A stretch of DNA of 64,000 nt from Phycicoccus sonneratiae (GTDB lineage Bacteria; Actinomycetota; Actinomycetes; Actinomycetales; Dermatophilaceae), in NCBI RefSeq assembly GCF_016887965.1, contig NZ_JAFDVD010000003.1:1-64000 (forward strand). The letters run 5' to 3'. Positions 1 to 8,760 of the stretch are shown here, in pieces. The notes beneath the pieces are model-generated. The model was given only the letters and a program-made list of their open reading frames with translations. It was not told the DNA's origin and did not search any database. The position numbers and the translations under genes were made by a program. How positions within the stretch are numbered: the first letter of the stretch is position 1; each line of letters begins with the position of its first letter.

Positions 1-14
1 CCCCGCCCGCCGCC

Positions 15-113
<99 letters not shown>

Positions 114-1321
114 ACGACCGTGTCGGCGAGCAGCCGCCCGCGCAGGGTGAGGACGGCGCGCCGGTCGCGGACCGCCGGCACGCCCTCGAGCAGGCCGTCG
201 GCGACGAGGCCGGCGACGGCGCGGCGCCCGGGGTCGTCGAGCACGTCGAGGGCCAGGCCCTCGCGCAGCCGGACCCCGAGGAGCACCTCCTCGTCGTGGC
301 GCTGCTCGTCGGTGAGGACCTCGCGACCGGCGGCCGGCGACTCCCCCGCCGCGAGCCGACCCGCGTACGCCCGCGGGTGCTTGACGTTCCACCACCGCAC
401 GCCGCCGACGTGGCCGTGGGCACCCGGCCCGACGCCCCACCACGCGCCGCCGCGCCAGTAGCCCTCGTTGTGCCGGCACCGGCCGGCCGACGTCCGGGAC
501 CAGTTGCTCACCTCGTACCAGTCGTAACCGGCCTGCGCGAGAAGGGAGTCCGCCAGCTCGTACTTGTCGGCCTCGTCGTCGCCCTCGGGCTCGGGCAGCT
601 CGCCGCGGCGCACGCGCACCGCCATCCGCGTGCCCTCCTCGACGACGAGGGCGTAGGCCGACACGTGGTCGGGCCCGAGGGCCAGCGCGGCGTCGAGGCT
701 CGTGCGCCAGTCGTCGAGCGTCTCCCCGGGCGTGCCGTAGATGAGGTCGAGGCTGGTCGCGAGCCCGGCGTCCCGGGCTGCCGCCACCGCCGTGCCCACG
801 CGCGCCGGGTCGTGGGTGCGGTCGAGCGTCGCGAGGACGTGCGGCACCGCGCTCTGCATCCCGATGCTCACCCGGGTGAAGCCGCCGGCGGCGAGGGTCC
901 GCAGGCTCTCGGGCGTCACCGAGTCGGGGTTGGCCTCGGTGGTCACCTCGACGTCGTCGGCGAGGCCGAACCGCTCGCGGACGCCGTCGAGCAGCCGGAC
1001 GAGGTCGGCCGCCGGGAGGAGGGTCGGCGTCCCACCGCCGACGAACACGGTGTCGACGACGGGCGCGGCGTCGCCGAGCACCCGGCGGGCCAGGTCGAGC
1101 TCGGCGAGGGCGGTGTCGGCGAAGTCGGCCGTCGACGCGCCCGGGCCGAGCTCGGTCAGGGTGTACGTGTTGAAGTCGCAGTACCCGCAGCGCACCGAGC
1201 AGAACGGGACGTGGAGGTAGATCCCGAACGGCCCGTCGCCGAGGCGCGCGAGGGCGGCAGGGGGCAGCTCGCCGGACACGGGGGCGGGCTCGCCGTCGGG
1301 CAGTCGGGGCACGCCGCCCAT
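114..1321 (-). CDS. hemW: HemW-like radical SAM protein (heme chaperone), C-terminus lost
   Basis: Oxygen-independent coproporphyrinogen oxidase-like family, now seen as HemW, a heme chaperone that carries a [4Fe-4S] cluster. From ATG 1319-1321 the protein runs MGGVPRLPDG and reaches the radical-SAM motif with Cys41, Cys45 and Cys48 (VPFCSVRCGYCDFN). Family members are about 400 residues; about 402 codons are readable here before the C homopolymer at 17-113, so only a short tail and the stop are missing. The last credible residues are LRGRLLADTVV. The frame stays open through the poly-C to the window edge, but that translation is meaningless poly-glycine. In actinomycetes hemW commonly lies near lepA, as here. 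It is divergent from the phosphatase gene at 1370 with 48 bp between them. Confidence 0.9.
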
Positions 1322-1369
1322 CGTGTCACCCGGCGCAGGTCGCTCCACGGGCCGACCTAGGATGGCGTG

Positions 1370-2152
1370 GTGCCGGACCGCTGGATCGACCTCGACGGAC
1401 TCGTCAACATGCGCGACCTCGGCGGACTGCCGACCCTCGACGGAGGCACCACGGTGTCCCGCAGGCTGATCCGCTCGGACAACCTCCAGGACCTCAGCGA
1501 GCAGGACGTCGACCGGCTCGTTCGCGAGCTCGGCGTCACCGACGTCGTCGACCTGCGCACCGAGACCGAGCTGCACCTCGACGGCCCCGGGCCGCTGCGG
1601 CGCACCACCGACCTCGCGCACCACCACCACTCCCTGCTGCCGCAGCGCGCCCCCGAGAGCGCCGACGAGATCGCCGCCCGCGCGCTGGCCCTGCCGCAGG
1701 ACGAGCGACCGGTGCGCGACGCCGCCTTCTGGTCCGAGCACTACCTCGGCTACCTCGCGAAGCGCCCTGACTCGGTGGCGGCCGCCCTGCGCGTCGTCGC
1801 GGACGCCGCGGGTGCGGCCGTCGTCCACTGCGCCGCGGGCAAGGACCGCACCGGCACGGTCGTGGCGATGGCGCTCGACGTCGCCGGCGTGCCGCGCGAG
1901 GAGATCGTCGCCGACTACGCCCTGTCCGCCGAGCGCATCGAGGCGATCATCCGGCGGGTCGCCGGCTCCGACGCCCACGGCCCGTTCCTCAGGGACCAGT
2001 CCGTCGCCGACCAGACACCGCGCGCCGAGACGATGGAGGCGATCCTCGATGCCGTGGCCGACGGTTGGGGCGGTGCACCGGGCTGGCTGCGGGCGCAGGG
2101 TTGGGCCGAGGAGGACGTCGAGCGGCTGCGCGCCCGCCTCACCCGCCCCTGA
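1370..2152 (+). CDS. Tyrosine-protein phosphatase (Y_phosphatase3 / MptpB-like family)
   Basis: A 260-residue protein of the dual-specificity/tyrosine phosphatase type (DUF-like Y_phosphatase3 family, related to mycobacterial PtpB). The catalytic loop HCAAGKDRTG is complete, with the nucleophilic Cys near residue 154 and the Arg six residues on. The N-terminus has the family signature NMRDLGG. Two adjacent GTG codons (1367 and 1370) could start it; a -10-like TAGGAT at 1358-1363 ends six bases before GTG 1370, which suits a leaderless transcript from the second. The substrate cannot be told from sequence: these enzymes act on phosphotyrosine, phosphoserine or phosphoinositides. Confidence 0.88.
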   Translation: MPDRWIDLDGLVNMRDLGGLPTLDGGTTVSRRLIRSDNLQDLSEQDVDRLVRELGVTDVVDLRTETELHLDGPGPLRRTTDLAHHHHSLLPQRAPESADEIAARALALPQDERPVRDAAFWSEHYLGYLAKRPDSVAAALRVVADAAGAAVVHCAAGKDRTGTVVAMALDVAGVPREEIVADYALSAERIEAIIRRVAGSDAHGPFLRDQSVADQTPRAETMEAILDAVADGWGGAPGWLRAQGWAEEDVERLRARLTRP

Positions 2153-2167
2153 CCGAGCGGGGACGGC

Positions 2168-2638
2168 TCAGCGGGAAGGGCGTTCGCTGACGTAGATGGT
2201 GATGGTCCCCTCGACGACGACCGTGCCGTCGGTGCGCACGGCCCGCACGCGCACCGGCACGTCCCCCGCGCCCCCGACCTCCCAGTCGGCCGGGTCGGTC
2301 TCGGCGACGCACAGCAGGTCGGTCGTCGACCTCGCGAGGTAGGCGACGGTCATGCCCTTGGGGATCCACCGGTGCGTGGCCGGCGTCGTGGCCTCGGCGA
2401 GCAGGCCCATCGCCGCCTCGAGCCCGTTGCACACGGCGATGGCGTGCACGGTGCCGATGTGGTTCTGCACGCCCCACCGCTTGGCGACGACGAGCTCGGC
2501 GTGGTGCGGCCGCACCTCGCGCACCCGCGGGCGCACGGTGCGGAAGTACGGCGCCTTGAGCGAGAAGAGCAGCGAGAAGGCGCGCCGGCCCCCGGGACGG
2601 GCGGAGAGGCGTCGGTAGAGGGCCACGGTGTCGCTCAT
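2168..2638 (-). CDS. DUF4442 hotdog-fold thioesterase-like protein
   Basis: A 156-residue protein with the DUF4442 pattern (KAPYFRTVRPRV, RWGVQNHIGTVHAIAVCN), a PaaI-like hotdog-fold family. Hotdog proteins of this class hydrolyse or bind acyl-CoA thioesters; the true substrate is unknown. The length is normal for a single-domain hotdog. ATG 2636-2638 is preceded on the minus strand by TAACAT (2646-2651) seven bases upstream, consistent with a leaderless promoter. Divergent from the Nudix gene, convergent with the phosphatase gene (15 bp between stops), so it is probably monocistronic. Confidence 0.8.
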   Translation of the reverse strand: MSDTVALYRRLSARPGGRRAFSLLFSLKAPYFRTVRPRVREVRPHHAELVVAKRWGVQNHIGTVHAIAVCNGLEAAMGLLAEATTPATHRWIPKGMTVAYLARSTTDLLCVAETDPADWEVGGAGDVPVRVRAVRTDGTVVVEGTITIYVSERPSR

Positions 2639-2689
2639 GCCCGCGATGTTACCCGGCGGTAACCGCTCTCCTCGCCTAGCGTGGCGTCG

Positions 2690-3271
2690 GTGACCTCTCC
2701 CCTGCCCGGCCAGCCCGGCTTCGTCCGCCCGGCCCCCGAGGACCGGCCCCGCTTCGCGCGCCGGGCGGTCCGCGTGCTCCTCCTCGACGAGGACGACCGG
2801 GTGCTGCTCCTCGAGGACTCCGACCTCGGGCTCGACCCCGTGCCGCGCTGGTGGAACACCCCGGGTGGCGGGGTGGACCCGGGCGAGAGCGACACCGAGG
2901 CGGTCGTGCGCGAGCTGTGGGAGGAGACCGGCCTGCGGGTCACCGAGGCCGACCTCGTCGGTCCGCTCCTCGAGCGGCGGGTCGTCCACGGCTGGAGCGA
3001 CAAGGTCGTCGATCAGGACGAGGTGTTCTGGGCGGTCCGTGTGCCCGCCTTCGAGGTCGAGACCTCCGGGCACACCGAGGAGGAGCGGCTCACCGTCGTG
3101 AGCATCCGGTGGTGGGACCTCGACGCGCTCGAGGCCACCGGAGACCTCGTCTGGCCCGTCGACCTGCGCGCCCTCGCCGACCTCGTGGCCGAGCCGGCGC
3201 GGTGGCGCGACGGACCGGTCGCCGCTGGTGAGGTCGAGGAGTCCACCCTCGCCGTCTACCCCCTCATCTGA
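2690..3271 (+). CDS. Nudix hydrolase
   Basis: A 193-residue protein with a full Nudix box near residues 60-82 (GGVDPGES, then RELWEETGL), the Mg-binding signature that cleaves nucleoside diphosphates linked to another moiety. The motif WWNTPGGGV before it is typical of bacterial single-domain Nudix proteins. Two GTG codons are possible. The one at 2681 overlaps a -10-like TAGCGT at 2677-2682, while GTG 2690 sits seven bases after it, so I chose 2690 as a leaderless start. The substrate is not predictable. It shares a 51-bp divergent promoter region with the DUF4442 gene. Confidence 0.88.
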   Translation: MTSPLPGQPGFVRPAPEDRPRFARRAVRVLLLDEDDRVLLLEDSDLGLDPVPRWWNTPGGGVDPGESDTEAVVRELWEETGLRVTEADLVGPLLERRVVHGWSDKVVDQDEVFWAVRVPAFEVETSGHTEEERLTVVSIRWWDLDALEATGDLVWPVDLRALADLVAEPARWRDGPVAAGEVEESTLAVYPLI

Positions 3272-3373
3272 GGGGTCGGCGACCCTGCACCTGCGGGTCC
3301 CGCCACCCCCTCCCCGGCCGCGACACTCGACGCACCCGCGGCACCCGGTCGCGCCCTGACCCGAGGACCGTCG

Positions 3374-3943
3374 ATGCGCCTGGTCCGGCTGTTCGGCACG
3401 ACCACCGTCGTCGTGGCGGGCACGACGCTGCTCGCGGGCGACGCGCTCGGCGACGAGCGCAGCCGACGCCTCCTCGCCCGCCTGGCCGTCGCGACGCCCG
3501 CGCCTCTCCCCCTCGAGCGGCTCGAGCGTGACCTCGGCACCCCGCTCCAGCTGCGACGGGACGCCGCGCGGCTCGCCCACGCCCTCGGCGACCCCGGGCT
3601 CGTCGTCGAGCAGGCCGACGGCTGGCTGCTGCGCCCCGGCTGGGGCCGCGTCGACCTCGACGTGGCGCACGCCCTCTTCGCACGGGCCGCCGCGGCTCCC
3701 CCGACGACCGCCCTCGCGCTCGTCCTGCGGGCCCTGCGCAGCTGTTGCACCGCGACCCTCCTCGCGTCCGAGGACGGCGCGGCGCCGTGGGTCCGGGAGG
3801 CCCGGGCCCGCCACGACCGCGTGCTGCGCGACGCCCTCGTCCGGGGCGCCGCGGCCGCTCGCGTCCTCCACGACGACGAGCTGGCGGACGAGCTGCTCGG
3901 CCGGGTCGTCGGCGCCACGCCGGTGGAGTCCCCCGGCCGCTGA
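3374..3943 (+). CDS. Degenerate SARP/BTAD-like regulator, shortened
   Basis: A 189-residue protein that begins RLVRLFGTTTVVV, closely resembling the start of the SARP regulator at 8761 (HRIMLFGTTTVTV). It keeps an analogous layout: OmpR-like DNA-binding region (about 1-95), then a short alpha-helical part aligning with the first repeats of BTAD (ATLLASEDGAAPW against APLLASETRAAW). The winged-helix part is shorter and more diverged than in the full regulator, and the C-terminal two-thirds of BTAD are missing. It may be a decayed paralogue, an antagonist forming mixed complexes, or a diverged activator. SD-like GAGGA lies just before ATG 3374. It sits 107 bp before the giant secreted protein and probably arose by duplication of the regulator on the other side of that gene. 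Confidence 0.6.
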   Translation: MRLVRLFGTTTVVVAGTTLLAGDALGDERSRRLLARLAVATPAPLPLERLERDLGTPLQLRRDAARLAHALGDPGLVVEQADGWLLRPGWGRVDLDVAHALFARAAAAPPTTALALVLRALRSCCTATLLASEDGAAPWVREARARHDRVLRDALVRGAAAARVLHDDELADELLGRVVGATPVESPGR

Positions 3944-3974
3944 GGCACCCGGTGCCCCCGGCCCGCCGCCGTGG

Positions 3975-3992
3975 GCCACAGGCTTTCCCCAA
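3975..3992 (+). promoter_or_regulatory. 18-bp motif shared with the stand-alone receiver gene, candidate operator
   Basis: GCCACAGGCTTTCCCCAA lies 58 bp before the start of the giant protein gene. A 16/18 match (GCCACAGGGTTTTCCCAA) lies at 11752-11769, 60 bp before the receiver gene. CCACAGG (3976) and CCCCAAG (3987) are offset by 11 bp, like the heptamer direct repeats bound by SARP activators. Function is inferred from spacing and recurrence only. Confidence 0.35.
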
Positions 3993-4050
3993 GGTCCCGC
4001 TGGGTCAATGGCCGTGTCCATGGCGACCCGCGGACCCGAGGAGCACGGCC

Positions 4051-7000
4051 ATGACCACGATCACCTTCCACCCCGACCGGCCGTCCACGGCGTCCTACCG
4101 GGGGGTGACCGTCGCCCTCGTGGCGCTCCTCGCCGTGGTGCTCGGCCTCGTCGCGATGCCGCTCTCCGGCGCCGCGGCGGCCAGCGGCCAGCCGGCCGTC
4201 TCGTCGGCCGTCGACCCCGCGAACGGCTTCCCGCTGTGGTTCGAGGACGGGGGCGGCACCCGCCTGTCGCCGTGCCTCGACCCGACGGACGCCAACTGCG
4301 TGGTGCTCGGCGACGCGACCTACGACCCGGCCCGCCCGCAGGTCTTCCCGACCAACTTCCCCTCGGAGTTCTTCTACCTCGTGGCCGAGTCGACGAAGAT
4401 CCCGACGGCCGGGTGCTCGGGCACCAAGCGCGGCACCACGTCGGTGCGGATGGCCCTGGAGGGGGCCTTCGCCAACGGCAACCCGGTGCCGGGCCAGCAG
4501 ATGGTCTTCGGGCGGATCCGGCTGACCGTCACGAGCGGCCTGTGTGCCTCCTCGACGTACACCGCCACGACGCCCTTCGGGCAGATCTCGTTCCAGACCG
4601 ACTCCGCCGGCGCGCTCGCCCGCAACCAGGGCACCACCGACATCGGATGCGCGCCGGTCGCACCGGCGACCTGTGACTGGCGGCTCGCGCTCTCGAGCCC
4701 GGTCGCCCGCAGCTTCCTCCGGTGGGACCCCGCGGTCGCCCCCTCGGCCCCGGTCGGCTACCTCGGCGACGCCGTGACGGCCCACCGCATCACCGGTGCC
4801 ACGTACACCGCGCCGGGTGAGGCGACGCCGGCCAACTACTTCCGGGTCGCCGGTCCGAAGCTGGCCACCCCGCTGAGCACCACCCTCTTCACCGTGGCCG
4901 GCAAGGTCGCGGGAGCGCTCACCGCCTCCCCGTCGGCCGTCACGCTCGGCGCGGTCGAGGTCGGCCAGAGCGCCCCCGCCAAGGACGTCGTCCTCACCAA
5001 CGTCGCCACCGGCACGACGACGCCCGGAGCGGTGTCGGTCACCGGCCCGGCGGCCGGCGACTTCACCGTCACCCAGAACGGCTGCACCGCAGTGCCGTTG
5101 GCGCGCGACGCCACCTGCACCGTGCAGGTCCGCTTCTCCCCCACCGCGGTCGGTGCGCGCGGCGCCACCTTGTCGGTGGCCCACGACGGGCTGCGCACCC
5201 CGGTGTCCGTGCCGCTGAACGGCGAGGGCACCGCGCCGCACCAGGTGCCCCGCGCGAGCGCGTCCGCGACCTCGATCGCCTTCGGGCCGGAGCGGCTGCG
5301 CGTCCCGAGCGACGCCCGTACCGTCACGGTGACCAACACCGGTACCGCCCCGCTGACGCTCGGCACGGCGTCGCTCACGGGCTCCTCGCCGCGGGACTTC
5401 GAGAAGAGCTTCGACACCTGCTCGAACGCCGTCGTCGCCGTGGGCGCCACGTGCCGCGTCGACATCGGTTTCCTCCCGCAGGCCGTCGGCGACACCAGTG
5501 CCGTCCTCCTCATGCCCTCCGACGACCCCAGCAGCCCGCTCGAGGTGGCCCTGTCCGGCACCGGCTTCGGTGGCGTCGCCGGCGTCTCGCCGACGACCAA
5601 CCCCTCCACCGGCTTCCCCGTCTGGTACCAGGACGAGCGTGGTGTGCGCCTGGGCGAGTGCATCGACCCGGCGGACCCGAACTGCATCGTGCTCGCCGGC
5701 GGCAACTACCCCGGCACCGGTCCGGTGACCTTCCCGGACACCTTCCCGGACGAGTACTTCTACACCGTCGTCGACAGCGACATCATCACCACCCCCGGCT
5801 GCGGCTCCAGCCCGCCCGGCAAGATGATGGTGCGGATGGCCCTCGAGGCCGCGTTCGTCAACGGCGACCCCGTCGCCGGTGAGCAGATGACCTTCGGGCG
5901 CCTGCGCGTCAACGCCACGAGCGGCCTCTGCGCCGGCCAGGAGTACACGGTCGTGCACCCGTACGGCACGTACACCTTCACCGCCGACGACGCCGGCGGC
6001 CTCAAGCGCTCGCCGGGCACGAGCGACGTCGGCTGCCTCGCCGCGACGCCCGAGGCCCCCTGCGCCTGGGAGCAGGCCATCGCGAGCCCCGTGCTCGGCG
6101 GCTTCCTCCGCTGGGACCCGGCGGTGGCCCCGGCCGCACCGGCGGGCTACCTCGGTGACGCCACGACGCTCCACAAGGTCACCGGCTCCTCGTACGTGCC
6201 CGCCGGCCAGAACGCCCCGGCGAACTACGTCAGGCTCCAGCGCGGCGGTGCCACCATCGCGCAGACCGACCTGTTCACCGTCATGGGCAAGCTGGCCGGG
6301 CCGCTCGTGGCCCACCCCGGCACCACCGACTTCGGACGCGTCGCCGAGGGCGACTCCGGCCCGGGCCGGGTGACCCTGCGCAACGAGGGCCTCGAGCCGC
6401 TCACCGTCACCGGGCTCTCGCTCCGGGGTGCGGACGTGGCCGACTTCGCCCTCGACGCCGGGTCCGACGCCTGCACCGGCACCACCCTGGCGCCGAACGC
6501 CGAGTGCCACGCCGACCTCACCTTCACCCCGTCCGCGGTCGGTGACCGGACGGCGGCCCTCCGGGTGCGCCACACCGGCCTCAACGACCCGCTCGACGTG
6601 CCGCTCACCGGCGTGGGCTCCGCGGCCCAGGGCAAGGCGGCGCTGTCCGCCTCCGGTGCCGTGACCTTCGAGCAGCGCCACGTCGGCCGTCCGGCGGCCA
6701 CCCAGGTCGTCACCGTGTCCAACCGTGGCGGCTCGGCCCCGCTGGCGCTCAAGGCACCGGCGCTCGTCGGCGGCGACGGCGGCGACTTCTCGGTCGTCGG
6801 GACGACCTGCGACGCCCCCGTCGACGTCGACGGGACCTGCACGGTGACCGTCGGGTTCACCCCGTCCGCGCCCGGCGCCCGCAGCACCACGCTGCGGCTC
6901 TCCGACCCGGCGGCCCGCCCGGCGAGCCTCGACGTCGCGCTCTCCGGACGCGGCTCGACCTCCGACCCGGCCGTCTCGCCGCGGACCCGGACCGACGGCT

Positions 7001-8622
7001 TCCCGGCCTGGTACCAGGACGGCGACGGCCTGCGCGTCGACCTCTGCGACGACCCGACCGACCCCGGCTGCATCGTCCTCGGCGGTGACGGCTACGACCC
7101 GACCCAGCCGATCAGCTTCCCGGACAACTACCCGCCGGAGCTGTTCTACGCGATCGCCGACAGCGAGCCGATGGCGACCGCCGGCTGCGAGGGCGTCGCC
7201 CCCGGCACCGCGGCGCTGCGGGTGGCCCTCGAGGCCGCGTTCACCGGAGCCGGTGTCGAGCCGGGCCAGCAGATCGTCTTCGGGCGGGTGCGCTTCAACG
7301 CCACGGGCCTGTGCCCGGACACGGACTACACGGTGACCACTCCGTACGGTCCGCTCGACGTGCACAGCAGCGCCACCGGCACCGTGGCCCGCAACGCCGC
7401 GACGAGCGACATCGGCTGCGGAGCGGCTCCGTGCGACGTCTCCGAGGCGCTCGCGGCCCCGATCCTCTCGAGCTTCCTGCGCTGGGCACCGGGTGTGGGT
7501 CGGGTGGCCCCGGCCGGACACCTCGGCGACGCCGTGACGCTCCACGAGGTCGTCGGCGGGACCGCCGTCGAGGGCGGCGTGCCGGTCAACCACGTCGCGG
7601 TCACGGGACCCGAGGGCGAGGTCGCCCGCACGGACCTGTTCACGGTCTCGGGGCGGCTGGCCACCGGCCTCGCGGGCGACACGACGCTGGCCTTCGGCGA
7701 CCACGACCTCGGGACGAGCACGACGCGCACGGCGACGCTGCAGAACCTCGGGACGGGCGGCCTCGCGCTCGGGACCGTCCGGGTGACCGGACCGCAGGCC
7801 GCGGCCTACGTCCTCGGCGCCGGCACCTGCGCGGCCACCACGCTCGCGGGCGACGGCAGCTGCACCCAGGACGTCTCCTTCCGTCCGACGGTCGCCGGTG
7901 ACGCCCTCGCCACCCTCGAGGTCCTCGCGGACGACGGGCGCGTGCTCAGCAGCACCGCGCTCACCGGCCACGGCATCGCTCCCCCGACGCCGCCGCGAGC
8001 CACCCCCTCCGCGACGAGCCTGGCCTTCTCCGCCCAGCGGGTGACGACCACCTCGGCCGACCAGGTGCTCTCGGTCCGGAACACCGGCGGCGCCCCGCTC
8101 ACCGTCACGGCGGCCGCGCTCACCGGGACCGCGGCGCGCGACTACGCGACCACCGTCGGCGCGGACTGCGTCGACGTGGCGGCCGGGGCCTCGTGCTCGG
8201 TGCGGGTCCGGTTCTCCCCCACCGCGGCCGGTACGCGGACGGCGACCCTCACCATCCGCAGCAACGACCCCGGGGCCGGCCCGACGGTGGCGCTGACCGG
8301 CACCGGGACCAGCTCGGTCCTCACGCCGAAGTCGACCTCGGTCACCCTCGGCACGGTCAAGGTCGGACGGGCGGCGACGAGCACCCAGACGATCACGAAC
8401 ACCGGGACGGCCCCGCTGAACATCACCCGGGCCACGTCGACGAGCGCCGCGTACACGGTGGCCCTCGGGACGTGCGCCGTGGCGGTGCCTGCGGGCCGGA
8501 ACTGCTCGCTGACGATCACGCTGAACGCGCAGGCCGTGCCCGCGACCTACGCGACGGCGATCGGCTTCGTGAGCGACGCGACGAACCAGGCGACCATCGC
8601 GGTCACCGCCGTCGTCCGCTGA
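4051..8622 (+). CDS. Giant secreted protein with three unnamed ~235-aa modules alternating with HYDIN-type Ig domains
   Basis: A 1523-residue protein with a Sec signal peptide (hydrophobic stretch about 19-36, likely cleavage near residue 43, GAAAAS). Module X occurs three times: residues about 51-289, 511-750 and 971-1205. Each copy starts GFP(L/V/A)W(F/Y), has C.DP.D..C.VL, a FP..(F/Y)P.E.FY stretch, R(M/V)ALE(A/G)AF, FGR.R, SD(I/V)GC or TDIGC, FLRW.P and ends (T)LFTV.GKLAG. Between and after them are seven Ig-like domains of the HYDIN/ASPM (choice-of-anchor D) type at about 289-394, 396-508, 751-856, 857-970, 1206-1309, 1312-1420 and 1421-1523, with VTNTGTAPL and (F)(T)P.A.G.R signatures. 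The paired Cys residues in each module suggest disulphides. No LPXTG motif or C-terminal membrane anchor is seen, so it is secreted or held non-covalently. I do not recognise module X as a named domain. SD GAGGA precedes ATG 4051. Confidence 0.82.
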   Translation: MTTITFHPDRPSTASYRGVTVALVALLAVVLGLVAMPLSGAAAASGQPAVSSAVDPANGFPLWFEDGGGTRLSPCLDPTDANCVVLGDATYDPARPQVFPTNFPSEFFYLVAESTKIPTAGCSGTKRGTTSVRMALEGAFANGNPVPGQQMVFGRIRLTVTSGLCASSTYTATTPFGQISFQTDSAGALARNQGTTDIGCAPVAPATCDWRLALSSPVARSFLRWDPAVAPSAPVGYLGDAVTAHRITGATYTAPGEATPANYFRVAGPKLATPLSTTLFTVAGKVAGALTASPSAVTLGAVEVGQSAPAKDVVLTNVATGTTTPGAVSVTGPAAGDFTVTQNGCTAVPLARDATCTVQVRFSPTAVGARGATLSVAHDGLRTPVSVPLNGEGTAPHQVPRASASATSIAFGPERLRVPSDARTVTVTNTGTAPLTLGTASLTGSSPRDFEKSFDTCSNAVVAVGATCRVDIGFLPQAVGDTSAVLLMPSDDPSSPLEVALSGTGFGGVAGVSPTTNPSTGFPVWYQDERGVRLGECIDPADPNCIVLAGGNYPGTGPVTFPDTFPDEYFYTVVDSDIITTPGCGSSPPGKMMVRMALEAAFVNGDPVAGEQMTFGRLRVNATSGLCAGQEYTVVHPYGTYTFTADDAGGLKRSPGTSDVGCLAATPEAPCAWEQAIASPVLGGFLRWDPAVAPAAPAGYLGDATTLHKVTGSSYVPAGQNAPANYVRLQRGGATIAQTDLFTVMGKLAGPLVAHPGTTDFGRVAEGDSGPGRVTLRNEGLEPLTVTGLSLRGADVADFALDAGSDACTGTTLAPNAECHADLTFTPSAVGDRTAALRVRHTGLNDPLDVPLTGVGSAAQGKAALSASGAVTFEQRHVGRPAATQVVTVSNRGGSAPLALKAPALVGGDGGDFSVVGTTCDAPVDVDGTCTVTVGFTPSAPGARSTTLRLSDPAARPASLDVALSGRGSTSDPAVSPRTRTDGFPAWYQDGDGLRVDLCDDPTDPGCIVLGGDGYDPTQPISFPDNYPPELFYAIADSEPMATAGCEGVAPGTAALRVALEAAFTGAGVEPGQQIVFGRVRFNATGLCPDTDYTVTTPYGPLDVHSSATGTVARNAATSDIGCGAAPCDVSEALAAPILSSFLRWAPGVGRVAPAGHLGDAVTLHEVVGGTAVEGGVPVNHVAVTGPEGEVARTDLFTVSGRLATGLAGDTTLAFGDHDLGTSTTRTATLQNLGTGGLALGTVRVTGPQAAAYVLGAGTCAATTLAGDGSCTQDVSFRPTVAGDALATLEVLADDGRVLSSTALTGHGIAPPTPPRATPSATSLAFSAQRVTTTSADQVLSVRNTGGAPLTVTAAALTGTAARDYATTVGADCVDVAAGASCSVRVRFSPTAAGTRTATLTIRSNDPGAGPTVALTGTGTSSVLTPKSTSVTLGTVKVGRAATSTQTITNTGTAPLNITRATSTSAAYTVALGTCAVAVPAGRNCSLTITLNAQAVPATYATAIGFVSDATNQATIAVTAVVR

Positions 8623-8624
8623 CC

Positions 8625-8668
8625 GACGGGGCGCGGTACCCCACAAACGTGGGGTACCGGGCCCCGTC
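8625..8668 (+). terminator. Long hairpin terminator after the giant protein gene
   Basis: Starting three bases after the stop codon, GGTACCCCAC (8635-8644) pairs perfectly with GTGGGGTACC (8649-8658) around the loop AAAC. The stem continues outward with GACGGGGC (8625-8632) against GCCCCGTC (8661-8668), with a single G-G mismatch, giving about 19 pairs. There is no U-tract, which is usual for actinobacterial I-shaped terminators. It separates the giant gene from the SARP gene. Confidence 0.75.
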
Positions 8669-8760
8669 GTCTGCGTCTGCCGGGTCGCGCCGGCGCCGCA
8701 CACACTGGGTGCAGTACGTGGTCGCAGGGGACCGCGTCCGGAGCCGCAGGGGGTTCCACC

